Assembly (NCBI RefSeq): GCF_024599655.1
Contig: NZ_CP102247.1
Location: forward strand, 4,588,001 to 4,652,000
DNA from: Enterobacter asburiae
GTDB taxonomy: Bacteria; Pseudomonadota; Gammaproteobacteria; Enterobacterales; Enterobacteriaceae
Direction: 5' to 3'
Length of the DNA: 64,000 nt
Part shown: positions 38,075 through 51,979 of the stretch, piece by piece
Numbering within the stretch: the first letter of the stretch is position 1
Layout of the letters: each line of letters starts with the position of its first letter
Notes under the pieces: model-generated
Seen by the model: the letters and a program-made list of their open reading frames with translations, nothing else
What the model was told of the DNA's origin: nothing
The model's database searches: none
Position numbers and translations under genes: made by a program

Positions 38075-39004
38075 TTACTCCAGCGTCGGATTCATGTGAC
38101 GCAGATCGTATGGCGTTATCTGATAGACGTAATAGTTGAGCCAGTTGGTAAAAAGCAAATTCCCGTGACTGCGCCAGGTTGCTCTCGGTTTGTTTTGCGG
38201 GTCGTCTTTCGGGAAATAGTTGTACGGTACATCCGGATTAAGACCCGCTTCGACATCACGGAAATACTCTGACGCGAGGGTATGCGGATCGTATTCAGGA
38301 TGCCCAGTCACAAATGCAATGCGTTTATCCTTGCTGGCAAACAGATAAGCATCTCCATCTTCCGTTTCGGCCAGGATCTCCAGATCGGTGTAATCACGAA
38401 TCAGCTGGGCCGGGAAATCGGCGTAGCGAGAATGCGGCGCCAGGAAAGAGTCATCGAAACCACGCGTCAGCAGCGCGTGTGGATGAAGAATGTGGTGTTC
38501 GTATACGCCGGAGAGCTTTTCAGTGCGGGTTTGCTTGGGGATGCCATAAAGAATATTCAGTGCGGCTTGTACCGCCCAACAGACAAACAATGTGGACGTG
38601 ACGTGATCTTTTGCCCACTCCAGAACCTGTTTGATCTGCGGCCAGTAGGCGACATCGTTAAATTCAACCAGGCCAAGCGGCGCGCCGGTCACAATCAGTC
38701 CGTCGAAGTTTTCACCCTGAATGTCATCGAAGTTACAGTAGAAGTTGTTCAGATGCTCAGAAGGCGTGTTGCGTGACTCACGGGCATCGATTCGCAGCAG
38801 CTGAATATCAACCTGCAGCGGGGAGTTAGACAGAAGACGCAGGAACTGGTTTTCTGTTTCGATCTTTTTTGGCATCAGATTGAGAATAAGCACCTTCAGC
38901 GGGCGAATTTCCTGACCTGTCGCACGCGAAGCCGTCATCACGAAGACGTTTTCTTCACGCAAGAAATTGACGGCTGGTAGCTCGTCCTGCACCCGAATCG
39001 GCAT
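38075..39004 (-). CDS. metA: MetA, homoserine O-succinyltransferase
   Basis: Activates homoserine with succinyl-CoA, the first committed step of methionine synthesis. The 309-residue enzyme carries the nucleophile cysteine in TSTLFVCWAVQAAL, the catalytic histidine and glutamate in VTGHPEYDPHTL, and the family start MPIRVQDELPAVNFL. Length equals E. coli. Controlled by the MetJ operator just upstream. Confidence 0.98.
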   Translation of the reverse strand: MPIRVQDELPAVNFLREENVFVMTASRATGQEIRPLKVLILNLMPKKIETENQFLRLLSNSPLQVDIQLLRIDARESRNTPSEHLNNFYCNFDDIQGENFDGLIVTGAPLGLVEFNDVAYWPQIKQVLEWAKDHVTSTLFVCWAVQAALNILYGIPKQTRTEKLSGVYEHHILHPHALLTRGFDDSFLAPHSRYADFPAQLIRDYTDLEILAETEDGDAYLFASKDKRIAFVTGHPEYDPHTLASEYFRDVEAGLNPDVPYNYFPKDDPQNKPRATWRSHGNLLFTNWLNYYVYQITPYDLRHMNPTLE

Positions 39005-39024
39005 AACTTAATATCCTCACAGCA

Positions 39025-39056
39025 TACGTATAAACGTTTAGACATCCAGATAGCTA
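39025..39056 (-). promoter_or_regulatory. metA MetJ operator, four tandem met boxes
   Basis: On the minus strand four adjacent 8-mers read AGCTATCT, GGATGTCT, AAACGTTT, ATACGTAT, each a variant of AGACGTCT. The array ends 20 bases before metA. MetJ with AdoMet represses here. Confidence 0.9.
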
Positions 39057-39134
39057 ACGATACCCAGAAATGGTTTGAATGTCGAGTCTGCAAGAGGAAG
39101 GTGAGAAAGTTTCAAGGAGGGGGAAAAACAAAAG

Positions 39135-39164
39135 CAAAAAACCCCGCACCTTACGGTACGGGGT
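39135..39164 (-). terminator. rRNA operon terminator
   Basis: ACCCCG...CGGGGT stem with extra CC/GG pairs and a T-run on the minus strand, 11 bases after the 5S gene. Confidence 0.9.
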
Positions 39165-39175
39165 TCTTCTAATTG

Positions 39176-39295
39176 ATGCCTGGCAGTTCCCTACTCTCAC
39201 ATGGGGAGACCCCACACTACCATCGGCGCTACGGCGTTTCACTTCTGAGTTCGGCATGGAGTCAGGTGGGACCACCGCGCTAAAGCCGCCAGGCA
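39176..39295 (-). rRNA. rrf: 5S ribosomal RNA
   Basis: 120 bases, from TGCCTGGCGG (39295) to GCCAGGCAT (39176), the standard enterobacterial 5S ends. Last gene of the operon; no distal tRNA follows before the terminator. Confidence 0.98.
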
Positions 39296-39367
39296 AATTC
39301 TGTTAAATCTGTATCAAAGCTGAAATTGATTGTCTGTCTCTCTTCGCCGAAACAGCTTCGGCGTTGT

Positions 39368-42273
<2,906 letters not shown>

Positions 42274-42481
42274 TCACAACCCGAAGATGTTTCTTTCGAT
42301 TCATCATCGATTTGCGAAAATTTGAGAGACTCGAACACACATAACATGTGTGTCGTTTCAATTTTCAGCTTGATCCAGATTTTTAAAGAGCAAAACTTCT
42401 TAATGCACTCAAAAGTACATTCAGAAGTTCATCATTCATCAGACAATCTGTGTGAGCACTGCAAAGGCAGGTTCTTTAAGG
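42274..42481 (-). other. 16S-23S spacer, 208 bases, no tRNA gene
   Basis: The spacer keeps the flanking processing-stem sequences and the boxA-like TGCTCTTTAAAA (42392-42381), but no tRNA-Glu or tRNA-Ile/Ala sequence is present. In their place a hairpin, AACTTCT.AATG.AC.../GT.CATT.AGAAGTT, occupies 42429-42394. In E. coli rrnE this spacer carries tRNA-Glu. Confidence 0.92.
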
Positions 42482-44023
<1,542 letters not shown>

Positions 44024-44156
44024 AAGTTTGATGCTCGTGAATTAAACTTCGTAATGAATTACGTATGTTCACTCAGAGACTTGGTATTCATTTTATTGTC
44101 CGAAGACATTAAGAATCCATGTCACTTTGAGTGCCCACACAGATTGTCTGATAAAT

Positions 44157-44168
44157 TGTTAAAGAGCA
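44157..44168 (-). promoter_or_regulatory. rRNA leader boxA
   Basis: TGCTCTTTAACA on the minus strand, the rrn antitermination boxA, 134 bases upstream of 16S. Confidence 0.88.
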
Positions 44169-44206
44169 GTGCAACGCGGCTTTCGCTCACCGTTGCGAGG
44201 TGGCGT

Positions 44207-44234
44207 ATATTACGCTTTCCTCTTTCAGAGTCAA
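44207..44234 (-). promoter_or_regulatory. rrn P2 promoter
   Basis: TTGACT and TAATAT separated by 16 bases on the minus strand, about 185 bases before 16S; matches rrn P2. Confidence 0.9.
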
Positions 44235-44315
44235 CCCGTTATTTCAGGATTTTTTCTCTTCAACCGACCGGGTTGTTTGTGAAGTGATTCACATCCGCCG
44301 TGTCGATGGAGGCGC

Positions 44316-44343
44316 ATTATAGGGAGTTCTCAGCAGGCCGCAA
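44316..44343 (-). promoter_or_regulatory. rrn P1 promoter
   Basis: TTGCGG and TATAAT separated by 16 bases, followed by the GC-rich GCGCCTCC discriminator that makes P1 sensitive to ppGpp. The T/A-rich CAGTCATTTTTCTGTCATTT just upstream serves as UP element. Confidence 0.93.
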
Positions 44344-44419
44344 CCGCTAAATGACAGAAAAATGACTGACTGCTGCATTCCACAGCAAAACCCCGCCTTA
44401 TACCTTTTTACACACAGAC

Positions 44420-44428
44420 TTATCCACA
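44420..44428 (+). promoter_or_regulatory. Consensus DnaA box
   Basis: TTATCCACA, the strongest class of DnaA-binding 9-mer, lies between rrn P1 and the purH promoter. A functional role is not shown. Confidence 0.5.
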
Positions 44429-44460
44429 ATGATACGAAAAAGTGAAAATGTGCGAGCGTT

Positions 44461-44476
44461 GCGCAAACGTTTTCGT
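44461..44476 (+). promoter_or_regulatory. purHD operator (PurR box)
   Basis: GCGCAAACGTTTTCGT matches the PurR consensus ACGCAAACGTTTNCNT at all but one position; TAAAAT just after it is the likely -10. PurR with hypoxanthine or guanine represses here. Confidence 0.92.
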
Positions 44477-44584
44477 TAAAATGCTCGCGCTTAATAAGGA
44501 TGCCCCGTCAGGTGTGTTAGATGAGTTTTTCGCAGGAAAATTCATCTAACGCTCTCTGTAATCGTGAAATCCAGGGGATTTACC

Positions 44585-46174
44585 ATGCAACAACGTCGTC
44601 CAGTCCGCCGCGCTCTGCTCAGTGTTTCTGATAAAGCCGGTATCGTCGAATTCGCTCAGGCACTTTCCGCACGCGGTGTGGAGCTGCTTTCTACAGGCGG
44701 CACCGCTCGCCTGTTAGCAGATAAAGGTCTGCCGGTAACCGAAGTGTCCGATTACACCGGTTTCCCGGAAATGATGGATGGACGCGTCAAAACTCTGCAC
44801 CCGAAAGTACACGGCGGTATTCTTGGCCGTCGCGGTCAGGACGACGCCATTATGGAAAAGCATGACATCGCGCCAATCGACATGGTGGTTGTTAACCTCT
44901 ACCCGTTTGCCCAGACCGTTGCCCGCGAAGGCTGTTCACTGGAAGATGCCGTAGAGAATATTGATATCGGCGGCCCGACCATGGTGCGCTCCGCGGCCAA
45001 GAACCATAAAGATGTGGCCATCGTCGTAAAGAGCAGCGATTACGAAACCATTATTAATGAGATGGATGCCAACGAAGGGTCCCTGACGCTTGCAACGCGT
45101 TTCGACCTCGCCATCAAAGCCTTCGAACACACCGCCGCGTACGACAGCATGATCGCCAACTACTTCGGTAGCCTGGTGCCAGCCTACCACGGTGAAAGCA
45201 AAGATCCTTCCGGCCGCTTCCCGCGCACCCTGAACCTGAACTTCATTAAAAAGCAGGATATGCGCTACGGCGAGAACAGCCACCAGCAGGCTGCCTTCTA
45301 TATAGAAGAAGAGGTAAAAGAAGCCTCTGTCGCGACAGCCCAGCAGGTTCAGGGCAAAGCACTCTCCTATAACAACATTGCCGACACCGACGCCGCGCTG
45401 GAATGTGTGAAAGAGTTCAGCGAGCCGGCCTGCGTTATCGTTAAGCATGCGAACCCATGCGGCGTTGCAGTGAGCACCTCTATTCTGGATGCCTACGATC
45501 GCGCCTACAAAACCGACCCGACCTCTGCTTTCGGCGGCATTATCGCCTTCAACCGCGAGCTGGATGCTGAAACGGCTCAGGCCATCATCTCCCGCCAGTT
45601 CGTTGAAGTGATCATCGCGCCATCCGCATCCGAAGAGGCGCTGAAAATCACCGCCGCGAAACAGAACGTGCGCGTACTGGTTTGCGGCCAGTGGGCAGAA
45701 CGCGTGCCGAGCCTGGACTTCAAGCGCGTGAACGGCGGCCTGCTGGTTCAGGACCGCGATCTGGGTATGGTGACAGAAGCCGACCTGCGCGTGGTGACCA
45801 AGCGTCAGCCGAGCGAACAGGAACTGCGTGATGCGCTGTTCTGCTGGAAGGTCGCCAAGTTCGTCAAATCCAACGCCATCGTCTACGCGAAAGAGAACAT
45901 GACCATCGGAATAGGTGCAGGCCAGATGAGCCGCGTCTACTCCGCGAAAATCGCGGGTATTAAAGCAGGCGATGAAGGTCTGGAAGTCAAAGGCTCCGCC
46001 ATGGCTTCTGACGCCTTCTTCCCGTTCCGTGACGGTATCGACGCGGCAGCCGCGGTAGGGATCACCTGCGTGATCCAGCCTGGCGGTTCAATCCGCGACG
46101 ATGAAGTGATTGCCGCCGCCGACGAACACGGCATTGCGATGATCTTCACCGACATGCGCCACTTCCGCCATTAA
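44585..46174 (+). CDS. purH: PurH, AICAR transformylase/IMP cyclohydrolase
   Basis: Bifunctional enzyme for the last two steps to IMP. Start at 44585 gives the family length of 529 residues (MQQRRPVRRALLSVSDK) with GGGG upstream; a start at 44564 adds seven. The N-terminal cyclohydrolase domain has SVSDKAGIVEFAQAL and ENIDIGGPTMVRSAAKN; the C-terminal transformylase has the catalytic Lys-His pair (VIVKHANPCGVA). Purine-repressed. Followed 15 bases later by purD. Confidence 0.98.
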   Translation: MQQRRPVRRALLSVSDKAGIVEFAQALSARGVELLSTGGTARLLADKGLPVTEVSDYTGFPEMMDGRVKTLHPKVHGGILGRRGQDDAIMEKHDIAPIDMVVVNLYPFAQTVAREGCSLEDAVENIDIGGPTMVRSAAKNHKDVAIVVKSSDYETIINEMDANEGSLTLATRFDLAIKAFEHTAAYDSMIANYFGSLVPAYHGESKDPSGRFPRTLNLNFIKKQDMRYGENSHQQAAFYIEEEVKEASVATAQQVQGKALSYNNIADTDAALECVKEFSEPACVIVKHANPCGVAVSTSILDAYDRAYKTDPTSAFGGIIAFNRELDAETAQAIISRQFVEVIIAPSASEEALKITAAKQNVRVLVCGQWAERVPSLDFKRVNGGLLVQDRDLGMVTEADLRVVTKRQPSEQELRDALFCWKVAKFVKSNAIVYAKENMTIGIGAGQMSRVYSAKIAGIKAGDEGLEVKGSAMASDAFFPFRDGIDAAAAVGITCVIQPGGSIRDDEVIAAADEHGIAMIFTDMRHFRH

Positions 46175-46189
46175 TTCCCGGAGCTGAAA

Positions 46190-47482
46190 ATGAAAGTATT
46201 AGTAATTGGTAACGGCGGACGCGAGCACGCTCTGGCGTGGAAAGCGGCGCAGTCTCCGCTGGTGAAAACGGTCTTCGTGGCACCGGGCAACGCCGGTACC
46301 GCCCTGGAGCCGACGCTACAGAACGTCGCCATTGGCGTAACCGACATTCCGGCGCTGCTGAGCTTTGCCCAGAGCGAGAAAATCGACCTGACCATCGTCG
46401 GCCCGGAAGCGCCGCTGGTGATTGGCGTCGTCGATGCCTTCCGCGCGGCGGGCCTGACAATCTTCGGGCCAACGCAAGGTGCCGCGCAGCTGGAAGGCTC
46501 TAAAGCCTTCACCAAAGATTTCCTCGCGCGTCATAACATCCCGACGGCGGAATATCAGAACTTCACCGAAGTAGAGCCAGCCCTGGCCTATTTACGTGAA
46601 AAAGGCGCGCCGATTGTTATCAAGGCCGACGGTCTGGCCGCCGGTAAAGGCGTGATCGTGGCGATGACCCTCGAAGAAGCAGAAGCCGCGGTTCAGGATA
46701 TGCTGGCGGGCAACGCCTTTGGCGATGCGGGCCACCGCATCGTGATCGAAGAGTTCCTCGACGGTGAAGAGGCCAGCTTTATCGTGATGGTCGACGGCGA
46801 GCACGTTCTCCCGATGGCCACCAGCCAGGACCACAAGCGCGTGGGTAATGGCGATACCGGCCCGAATACTGGCGGAATGGGCGCTTACTCCCCTGCTCCG
46901 GTAGTGACTGATGAAGTACACCAGCGCACCATGGATCGCGTCATTTGGCCAACCGTGAAAGGGATGGCGGCGGAAGGCAACACCTACACCGGTTTCCTCT
47001 ATGCGGGTCTGATGATCGACAAGCAGGGTAACCCTAAGGTTATCGAATTCAACTGCCGCTTTGGCGATCCGGAAACGCAGCCCATCATGCTGCGTATGAA
47101 ATCCGATCTGGTGGATCTGTGTCTTGCAGCCTGCGAAGGCAAGCTCGACGAGAAAACCTCAGAGTGGGACGAGCGCGCGTCTCTGGGCGTGGTGATTGCT
47201 GCGGGTGGTTACCCGGGCAACTACAACACCGGGGATGAGATCCACGGACTGCCGCTGGAAGAGATTGACGGTGCGAAGGTGTTCCATGCCGGTACGAAGC
47301 TGGCTGAAGACGATCGCGTCCTCACCAACGGCGGACGCGTGCTGTGTGCGACCGCGCTGGGTCATACCGTGGCAGAGGCGCAGAAGCGCGCCTATGCGCT
47401 GATGGCGGATATTCACTGGAACGGCAGCTTTAGCCGTCAGGATATCGGTTATCGCGCGATTGCACGCGAGCAGGGCGAGTAA
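46190..47482 (+). CDS. purD: PurD, phosphoribosylamine-glycine ligase
   Basis: Joins glycine to phosphoribosylamine, step two of purine synthesis. The 430-residue ATP-grasp enzyme starts MKVLVIGNGGREHALAW and carries IKADGLAAGKGVIVA and the metal site IEFNCRFGDPETQ. Co-transcribed with purH. In E. coli zraRSP follows; here purD is followed by a palindromic repeat and yjaH. Confidence 0.98.
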   Translation: MKVLVIGNGGREHALAWKAAQSPLVKTVFVAPGNAGTALEPTLQNVAIGVTDIPALLSFAQSEKIDLTIVGPEAPLVIGVVDAFRAAGLTIFGPTQGAAQLEGSKAFTKDFLARHNIPTAEYQNFTEVEPALAYLREKGAPIVIKADGLAAGKGVIVAMTLEEAEAAVQDMLAGNAFGDAGHRIVIEEFLDGEEASFIVMVDGEHVLPMATSQDHKRVGNGDTGPNTGGMGAYSPAPVVTDEVHQRTMDRVIWPTVKGMAAEGNTYTGFLYAGLMIDKQGNPKVIEFNCRFGDPETQPIMLRMKSDLVDLCLAACEGKLDEKTSEWDERASLGVVIAAGGYPGNYNTGDEIHGLPLEEIDGAKVFHAGTKLAEDDRVLTNGGRVLCATALGHTVAEAQKRAYALMADIHWNGSFSRQDIGYRAIAREQGE

Positions 47483-47487
47483 TTTCA

Positions 47488-47523
47488 CACCCTCACTCTA
47501 ACCCTCTCCCTCAAGGGAGAGGG
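47488..47523. repeat. GC-rich palindromic repeat after purD
   Basis: One unit, ACCCTCACTCTAACCCTCTCCC with the inverse GGGAGAGGG, between the convergent purD and yjaH. Fourth occurrence of the family in this window; the likely 3' hairpin of both genes. Confidence 0.85.
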
Positions 47524-47531
47524 AACTTAAA

Positions 47532-48230
47532 TCAAAAACTCTTTTCCGTCGGCTGCCAGGTGCAGAAGTCTTCGTTCGCCACCAGCAGCAGCTGAGAGCC
47601 TTCCGGCGCTTCCAGCCACGCCACACTCACCTCCACTGATGAATGACGCTGACGGCGTTGAATGTGTTCTGTTGCCCAGGATTCGAGCTCGGGCTTGACC
47701 GTCTGCCCTTCGCAGGTGGTTACCGTTCCATCGGCATGCCAGCGCCCCTGGCGCAGCACAACGCGGCCCAGACGAAGCGCATCGCTGGTCTGGCGGATTT
47801 GTTCGGCACGATAACGGTAGAGGGCGATTTGATCGCTGGAAAGCTGCTGTTTTTGACCGCTGACTTCACGCTGCATAAAGCTCAGCTCGCCATGGTCGTC
47901 AAAACGCACTTTCACGTGTTCGGGGGTCTTGCTGTAGACGTTCAGTTCAATCAGCGACAGGTCATCTCCCTGCCAGCGATATTCCGCCGTCGACGTATTG
48001 CCGTTATGCCACGGGCTGAAGGCAGAAAGCAGATGCACTTCGCCGCCGGAATCTTTGCGCCAGATCCTGACCGCACCCTGGTTGTCCGCGTAACCGCTGG
48101 CGGTAAACGGCGGCAGTGAGGTGTCGTGGCTGCAGGCGGACAGCAGCAGCATGCCTGCCAGCGCGAGCGTTCCACGCCAGAAAGACAAAAGGGGCGTTGC
48201 CGCCCCTTCGCTAAAACTGTTCACTGCCAC
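47532..48230 (-). CDS. yjaH: YjaH, DUF1481 lipoprotein
   Basis: A 232-residue predicted lipoprotein of unknown function with the lipobox LLSAC near residue 33 after a hydrophobic segment. The body is beta-type (GAVRIWRKDSGGEVHLLSAF). It starts five bases after the hupA stop and is probably co-transcribed with it. E. coli has the same hupA-yjaH pair. Confidence 0.93.
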   Translation of the reverse strand: MAVNSFSEGAATPLLSFWRGTLALAGMLLLSACSHDTSLPPFTASGYADNQGAVRIWRKDSGGEVHLLSAFSPWHNGNTSTAEYRWQGDDLSLIELNVYSKTPEHVKVRFDDHGELSFMQREVSGQKQQLSSDQIALYRYRAEQIRQTSDALRLGRVVLRQGRWHADGTVTTCEGQTVKPELESWATEHIQRRQRHSSVEVSVAWLEAPEGSQLLLVANEDFCTWQPTEKSF

Positions 48231-48235
48231 GCGTC

Positions 48236-48508
48236 TTACTTAACAGCGTCTTTCAGTGCTTTACCAGAAACAAATGCCGGCACGTTAGCTGCGGCGATTT
48301 TGATTTCTTTACCGGTCTGCGGGTTGCGGCCAGTACGCTCAGCGCGGTGGTTCACTTTGAAGGTACCGAAACCAACCAGTTGTACAGCATCGCCTTCTTT
48401 CAGAGACTCAGTAATAGCAGCCAGGGTAGATTCCAGAGCAGCTTTAGCCTGCACTTTAGACAGATCAGCCTTGTCCGCAATTACATCAATCAGTTGAGTC
48501 TTGTTCAT
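48236..48508 (-). CDS. hupA: HupA, HU-alpha nucleoid protein
   Basis: HU-alpha binds and bends DNA non-specifically and compacts the nucleoid as HU2 or HU-alpha/beta. The 90 residues are essentially those of E. coli: MNKTQLIDVIADKADLSK at the start and the DNA-binding arm RAERTGRNPQTGKEIKIAA with the proline at its tip. AAGGAT ribosome site. The 186-base gap upstream holds its promoter; I see nothing else there. Confidence 0.99.
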   Translation of the reverse strand: MNKTQLIDVIADKADLSKVQAKAALESTLAAITESLKEGDAVQLVGFGTFKVNHRAERTGRNPQTGKEIKIAAANVPAFVSGKALKDAVK

Positions 48509-48694
48509 AAGTTATCCTTTCAATGTGTTTATCGCTTGCTAAGCATCGAGTGCGACGAAAATGCCAAAAAAGCACTCTCCTGCATACACGCACCGATAGC
48601 CACTTTTTTTCGCCCCCCAAATGTAGACCAGACAAGGGGCGAAAGGGAAGAGTCGAGGAGCGACAAAACGGGCGTTATCTCAAGTTTTCTTATC

Positions 48695-49285
48695 TCATTG
48701 GTTAAAAATTATACCAATATTGCTCTCAGCAGCCTCTCGTAAGTCCGCGCGTAGCCCTTTTATCAGCTCGATATCGCGTTCTTCACACTCTGCCAGCAGG
48801 CGGAAAATTTCCCACTGAATGTCCCATTCTTGCTCAACCGCCGGGTTTGCACGCAGCTCTTCGTCGGTCATCTCGCGACCTTCCTGGGTCATTTCCAGCA
48901 TCGCGACGGTCGTAATAGATGCCTTACTGACTTCAATAGCGTGCTCCAGCGTTTCACCGCTCAGACGGGAGTGAAGCAGTTCGCTTAACGCCACGCAGGC
49001 ATCAATGGCCGGGTAGACGCCGTACAGGTCAAAATCATCCGCAGCCGGAATCGCCTCTTCCAGCTTTTCCAGCTGGGAGTCGAAGTTCACCTTCGCGTCT
49101 TTTACCGTCAGCGTTTCCCAGATCAGATCCAGAATGCGGCGGTAGATATGGCCATCACCAAAGCCCGTCTCCTTACAGAACGCGGCATAGTTGGGATACA
49201 TGCGCTCGCACAGGCAAGCCATAAACGTCACGTGCTGCCAGCTTTCAACTTTCTCAAGGCGCAGGTGAATCGGGTTTTGTAGCAT
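48695..49285 (-). CDS. yjaG: YjaG, DUF416 protein
   Basis: A 196-residue soluble, acidic, helical protein of family DUF416; function unknown. No signal peptide or membrane segment. Conserved features include HVTFMACLCERMYPNYAAF and DLYGVYPAIDACVALSELLH. It lies between hupA and nfi as in E. coli. Confidence 0.93.
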   Translation of the reverse strand: MLQNPIHLRLEKVESWQHVTFMACLCERMYPNYAAFCKETGFGDGHIYRRILDLIWETLTVKDAKVNFDSQLEKLEEAIPAADDFDLYGVYPAIDACVALSELLHSRLSGETLEHAIEVSKASITTVAMLEMTQEGREMTDEELRANPAVEQEWDIQWEIFRLLAECEERDIELIKGLRADLREAAESNIGIIFNQ

Positions 49286-49332
49286 GATGATCTCTCGAAT
49301 CGAAAATTAGGCGCAGTTTACCTGAATCATCA

Positions 49333-50004
49333 CTAAATTTCCTGCCAACGAACAAAAGCCGGACGCGAAGATGCCACGGCGTCTGCCCAGCGCGTCGGCT
49401 CCGGCAAGCGGTAGCCCTTCATACAGCGCTGCACCCACGCCAGGGCGCTGTCCATGCTCACCCGGTGCCCGGTGGCGATAAACAGCGGGTTACAGCGCGC
49501 CTTGCTGCGCCAGACCCACGCTAGCTGCTCGCCTTTATGGACAAGCGGCGCCAGCGCGCCCGGCTCGGCGGAAAGAGGTTCAAACGCGCCGCACAGGCGT
49601 TTCTTGGCGACGCCAATGGTCGGCACATCCACCAGCAGCCCAAAGTGGCTGGCAACGCCTAAACGGCGCGGGTGTGAAATACCGTGTCCATCGACAAACA
49701 GCAGGTCAGGTTTTTGCGAGAGTTGCTCCCACGCTGCCAGCAGCGCGGGATATTCGCGGAAGGAGAGAAAGCCTGGAATGTACGGCATGGTGGTCGCGAT
49801 ACGCGCAACCTTGTACTCCACCAGCTCAAGCGACGGGTATTTCAGTACCACCATCGCCGCTCGCGTCACTTCTCCGCCCTGCTCGAACCCGACGTCTGCT
49901 CCGCCAATGTACTGCGGAGGATCTTTATCCAGACGATCCTCGCGGATCACTGATGATGCCAGTTCGATTTGCTGAGCGCGTAGCGACGCGAGATCCATAA
50001 CCAC
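49333..50004 (-). CDS. nfi: Nfi, endonuclease V
   Basis: Nicks DNA one base 3' of deaminated bases, mainly hypoxanthine. The 223-residue protein has the metal-binding aspartate in YIGGADVGFE, the wedge PYIPGFLSFRE, and FVDGHGISHPRRLGVASH with the second catalytic Asp. It begins three bases after the hemE stop, so the two are co-transcribed. Confidence 0.97.
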   Translation of the reverse strand: MVMDLASLRAQQIELASSVIREDRLDKDPPQYIGGADVGFEQGGEVTRAAMVVLKYPSLELVEYKVARIATTMPYIPGFLSFREYPALLAAWEQLSQKPDLLFVDGHGISHPRRLGVASHFGLLVDVPTIGVAKKRLCGAFEPLSAEPGALAPLVHKGEQLAWVWRSKARCNPLFIATGHRVSMDSALAWVQRCMKGYRLPEPTRWADAVASSRPAFVRWQEI

Positions 50005-50007
50005 TCC

Positions 50008-51072
<1,065 letters not shown>

Positions 51073-51110
51073 TTTTGCAGTTCCTTAAGCGTCATGGCCT
51101 CAGTGTAACA

Positions 51111-51884
51111 CTACTCATACTCGGCCCGACACATCGCCACGGTATCTTCTATCAGCCGACGCGCCACGGTGCCCGGCGGAGGCAACAGCGGTAAATCGTC
51201 GTAGCGATACCAGTTCGCGTCCAGCAGCTCTTTCTGGTCGATAACGATCTCGCCGCTGTCGTATTCGGCCATAAATGCCGTCATCAGCGACTGCGGGAAC
51301 GGCCACGGCTGGGAGGTGACGTAGCGCAGGTTCTTCACTTTGATCCCGCTCTCCTCCATCACCTCGCGCGCCACCGCCTGCTCCAGCGTTTCGCCCACTT
51401 CGACGAAGCCGGCCAGCACGGTGTGGATGCCGTTACGATGGCGGGTATGCTGCGCCAGCAGGATGGAATCCTCCCGGCGGATAGCGACGATAATGCACGG
51501 CGCAATCTGAGGATAGTAGCGCTCGCGGCAGTGGTTACAGAGCAACGCCCACTCGGTTTTGCTCGGACGCATGGTATGACCGCAGTAGCCGCAGTATTTA
51601 TGCGAGCGGTAAAACTCTGCCAACTGCACGCCGCGCCCCGCCAGCTGGAACAGCCCGACATCCAGATCGAGCACCTGGCGAACGGATCCCATATCCTGGC
51701 GTCGAGCCTGTTGGATCAACCACACAGGATCGCCTTGCCACTCGCCGATCTTCAGCGCGTGCTGGCCTACAAGATCGAACATTTCCGCTGCACCGTAGGG
51801 CAACTCTCCGGCAGGCAGCCATAACTTTTGTTCGTGACTGACGATCCACCAACCAAGATCTGATTTTTCAATAATACGATCCAT
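51111..51884 (-). CDS. nudC: NudC, NADH pyrophosphatase and RNA deNADding enzyme
   Basis: Hydrolyses NADH and removes NAD caps from RNA. The 257-residue protein has a four-cysteine zinc site (YCGYCGHTM and LLCNHCRERYY), the Nudix box GFVEVGETLEQAVAREVMEE, and the downstream SQPWPFPQSLM that marks NADH-specific Nudix enzymes. Divergent from rsd. Confidence 0.98.
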   Translation of the reverse strand: MDRIIEKSDLGWWIVSHEQKLWLPAGELPYGAAEMFDLVGQHALKIGEWQGDPVWLIQQARRQDMGSVRQVLDLDVGLFQLAGRGVQLAEFYRSHKYCGYCGHTMRPSKTEWALLCNHCRERYYPQIAPCIIVAIRREDSILLAQHTRHRNGIHTVLAGFVEVGETLEQAVAREVMEESGIKVKNLRYVTSQPWPFPQSLMTAFMAEYDSGEIVIDQKELLDANWYRYDDLPLLPPPGTVARRLIEDTVAMCRAEYE

Positions 51885-51979
51885 ATCTATTGCACTACCT
51901 TCGCTTCACTGACATGTTGTTAGCATTGTGGTTACATTCTGGATAAGCAGATTCAATCCTACATTTTGCGGAGTCGACC

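Noticed and set aside
39005..39175. Distal tRNA gene after 5S rRNA
   Set aside because: The interval contains only the rrn terminator and the metA MetJ operator; no cloverleaf sequence is visible.
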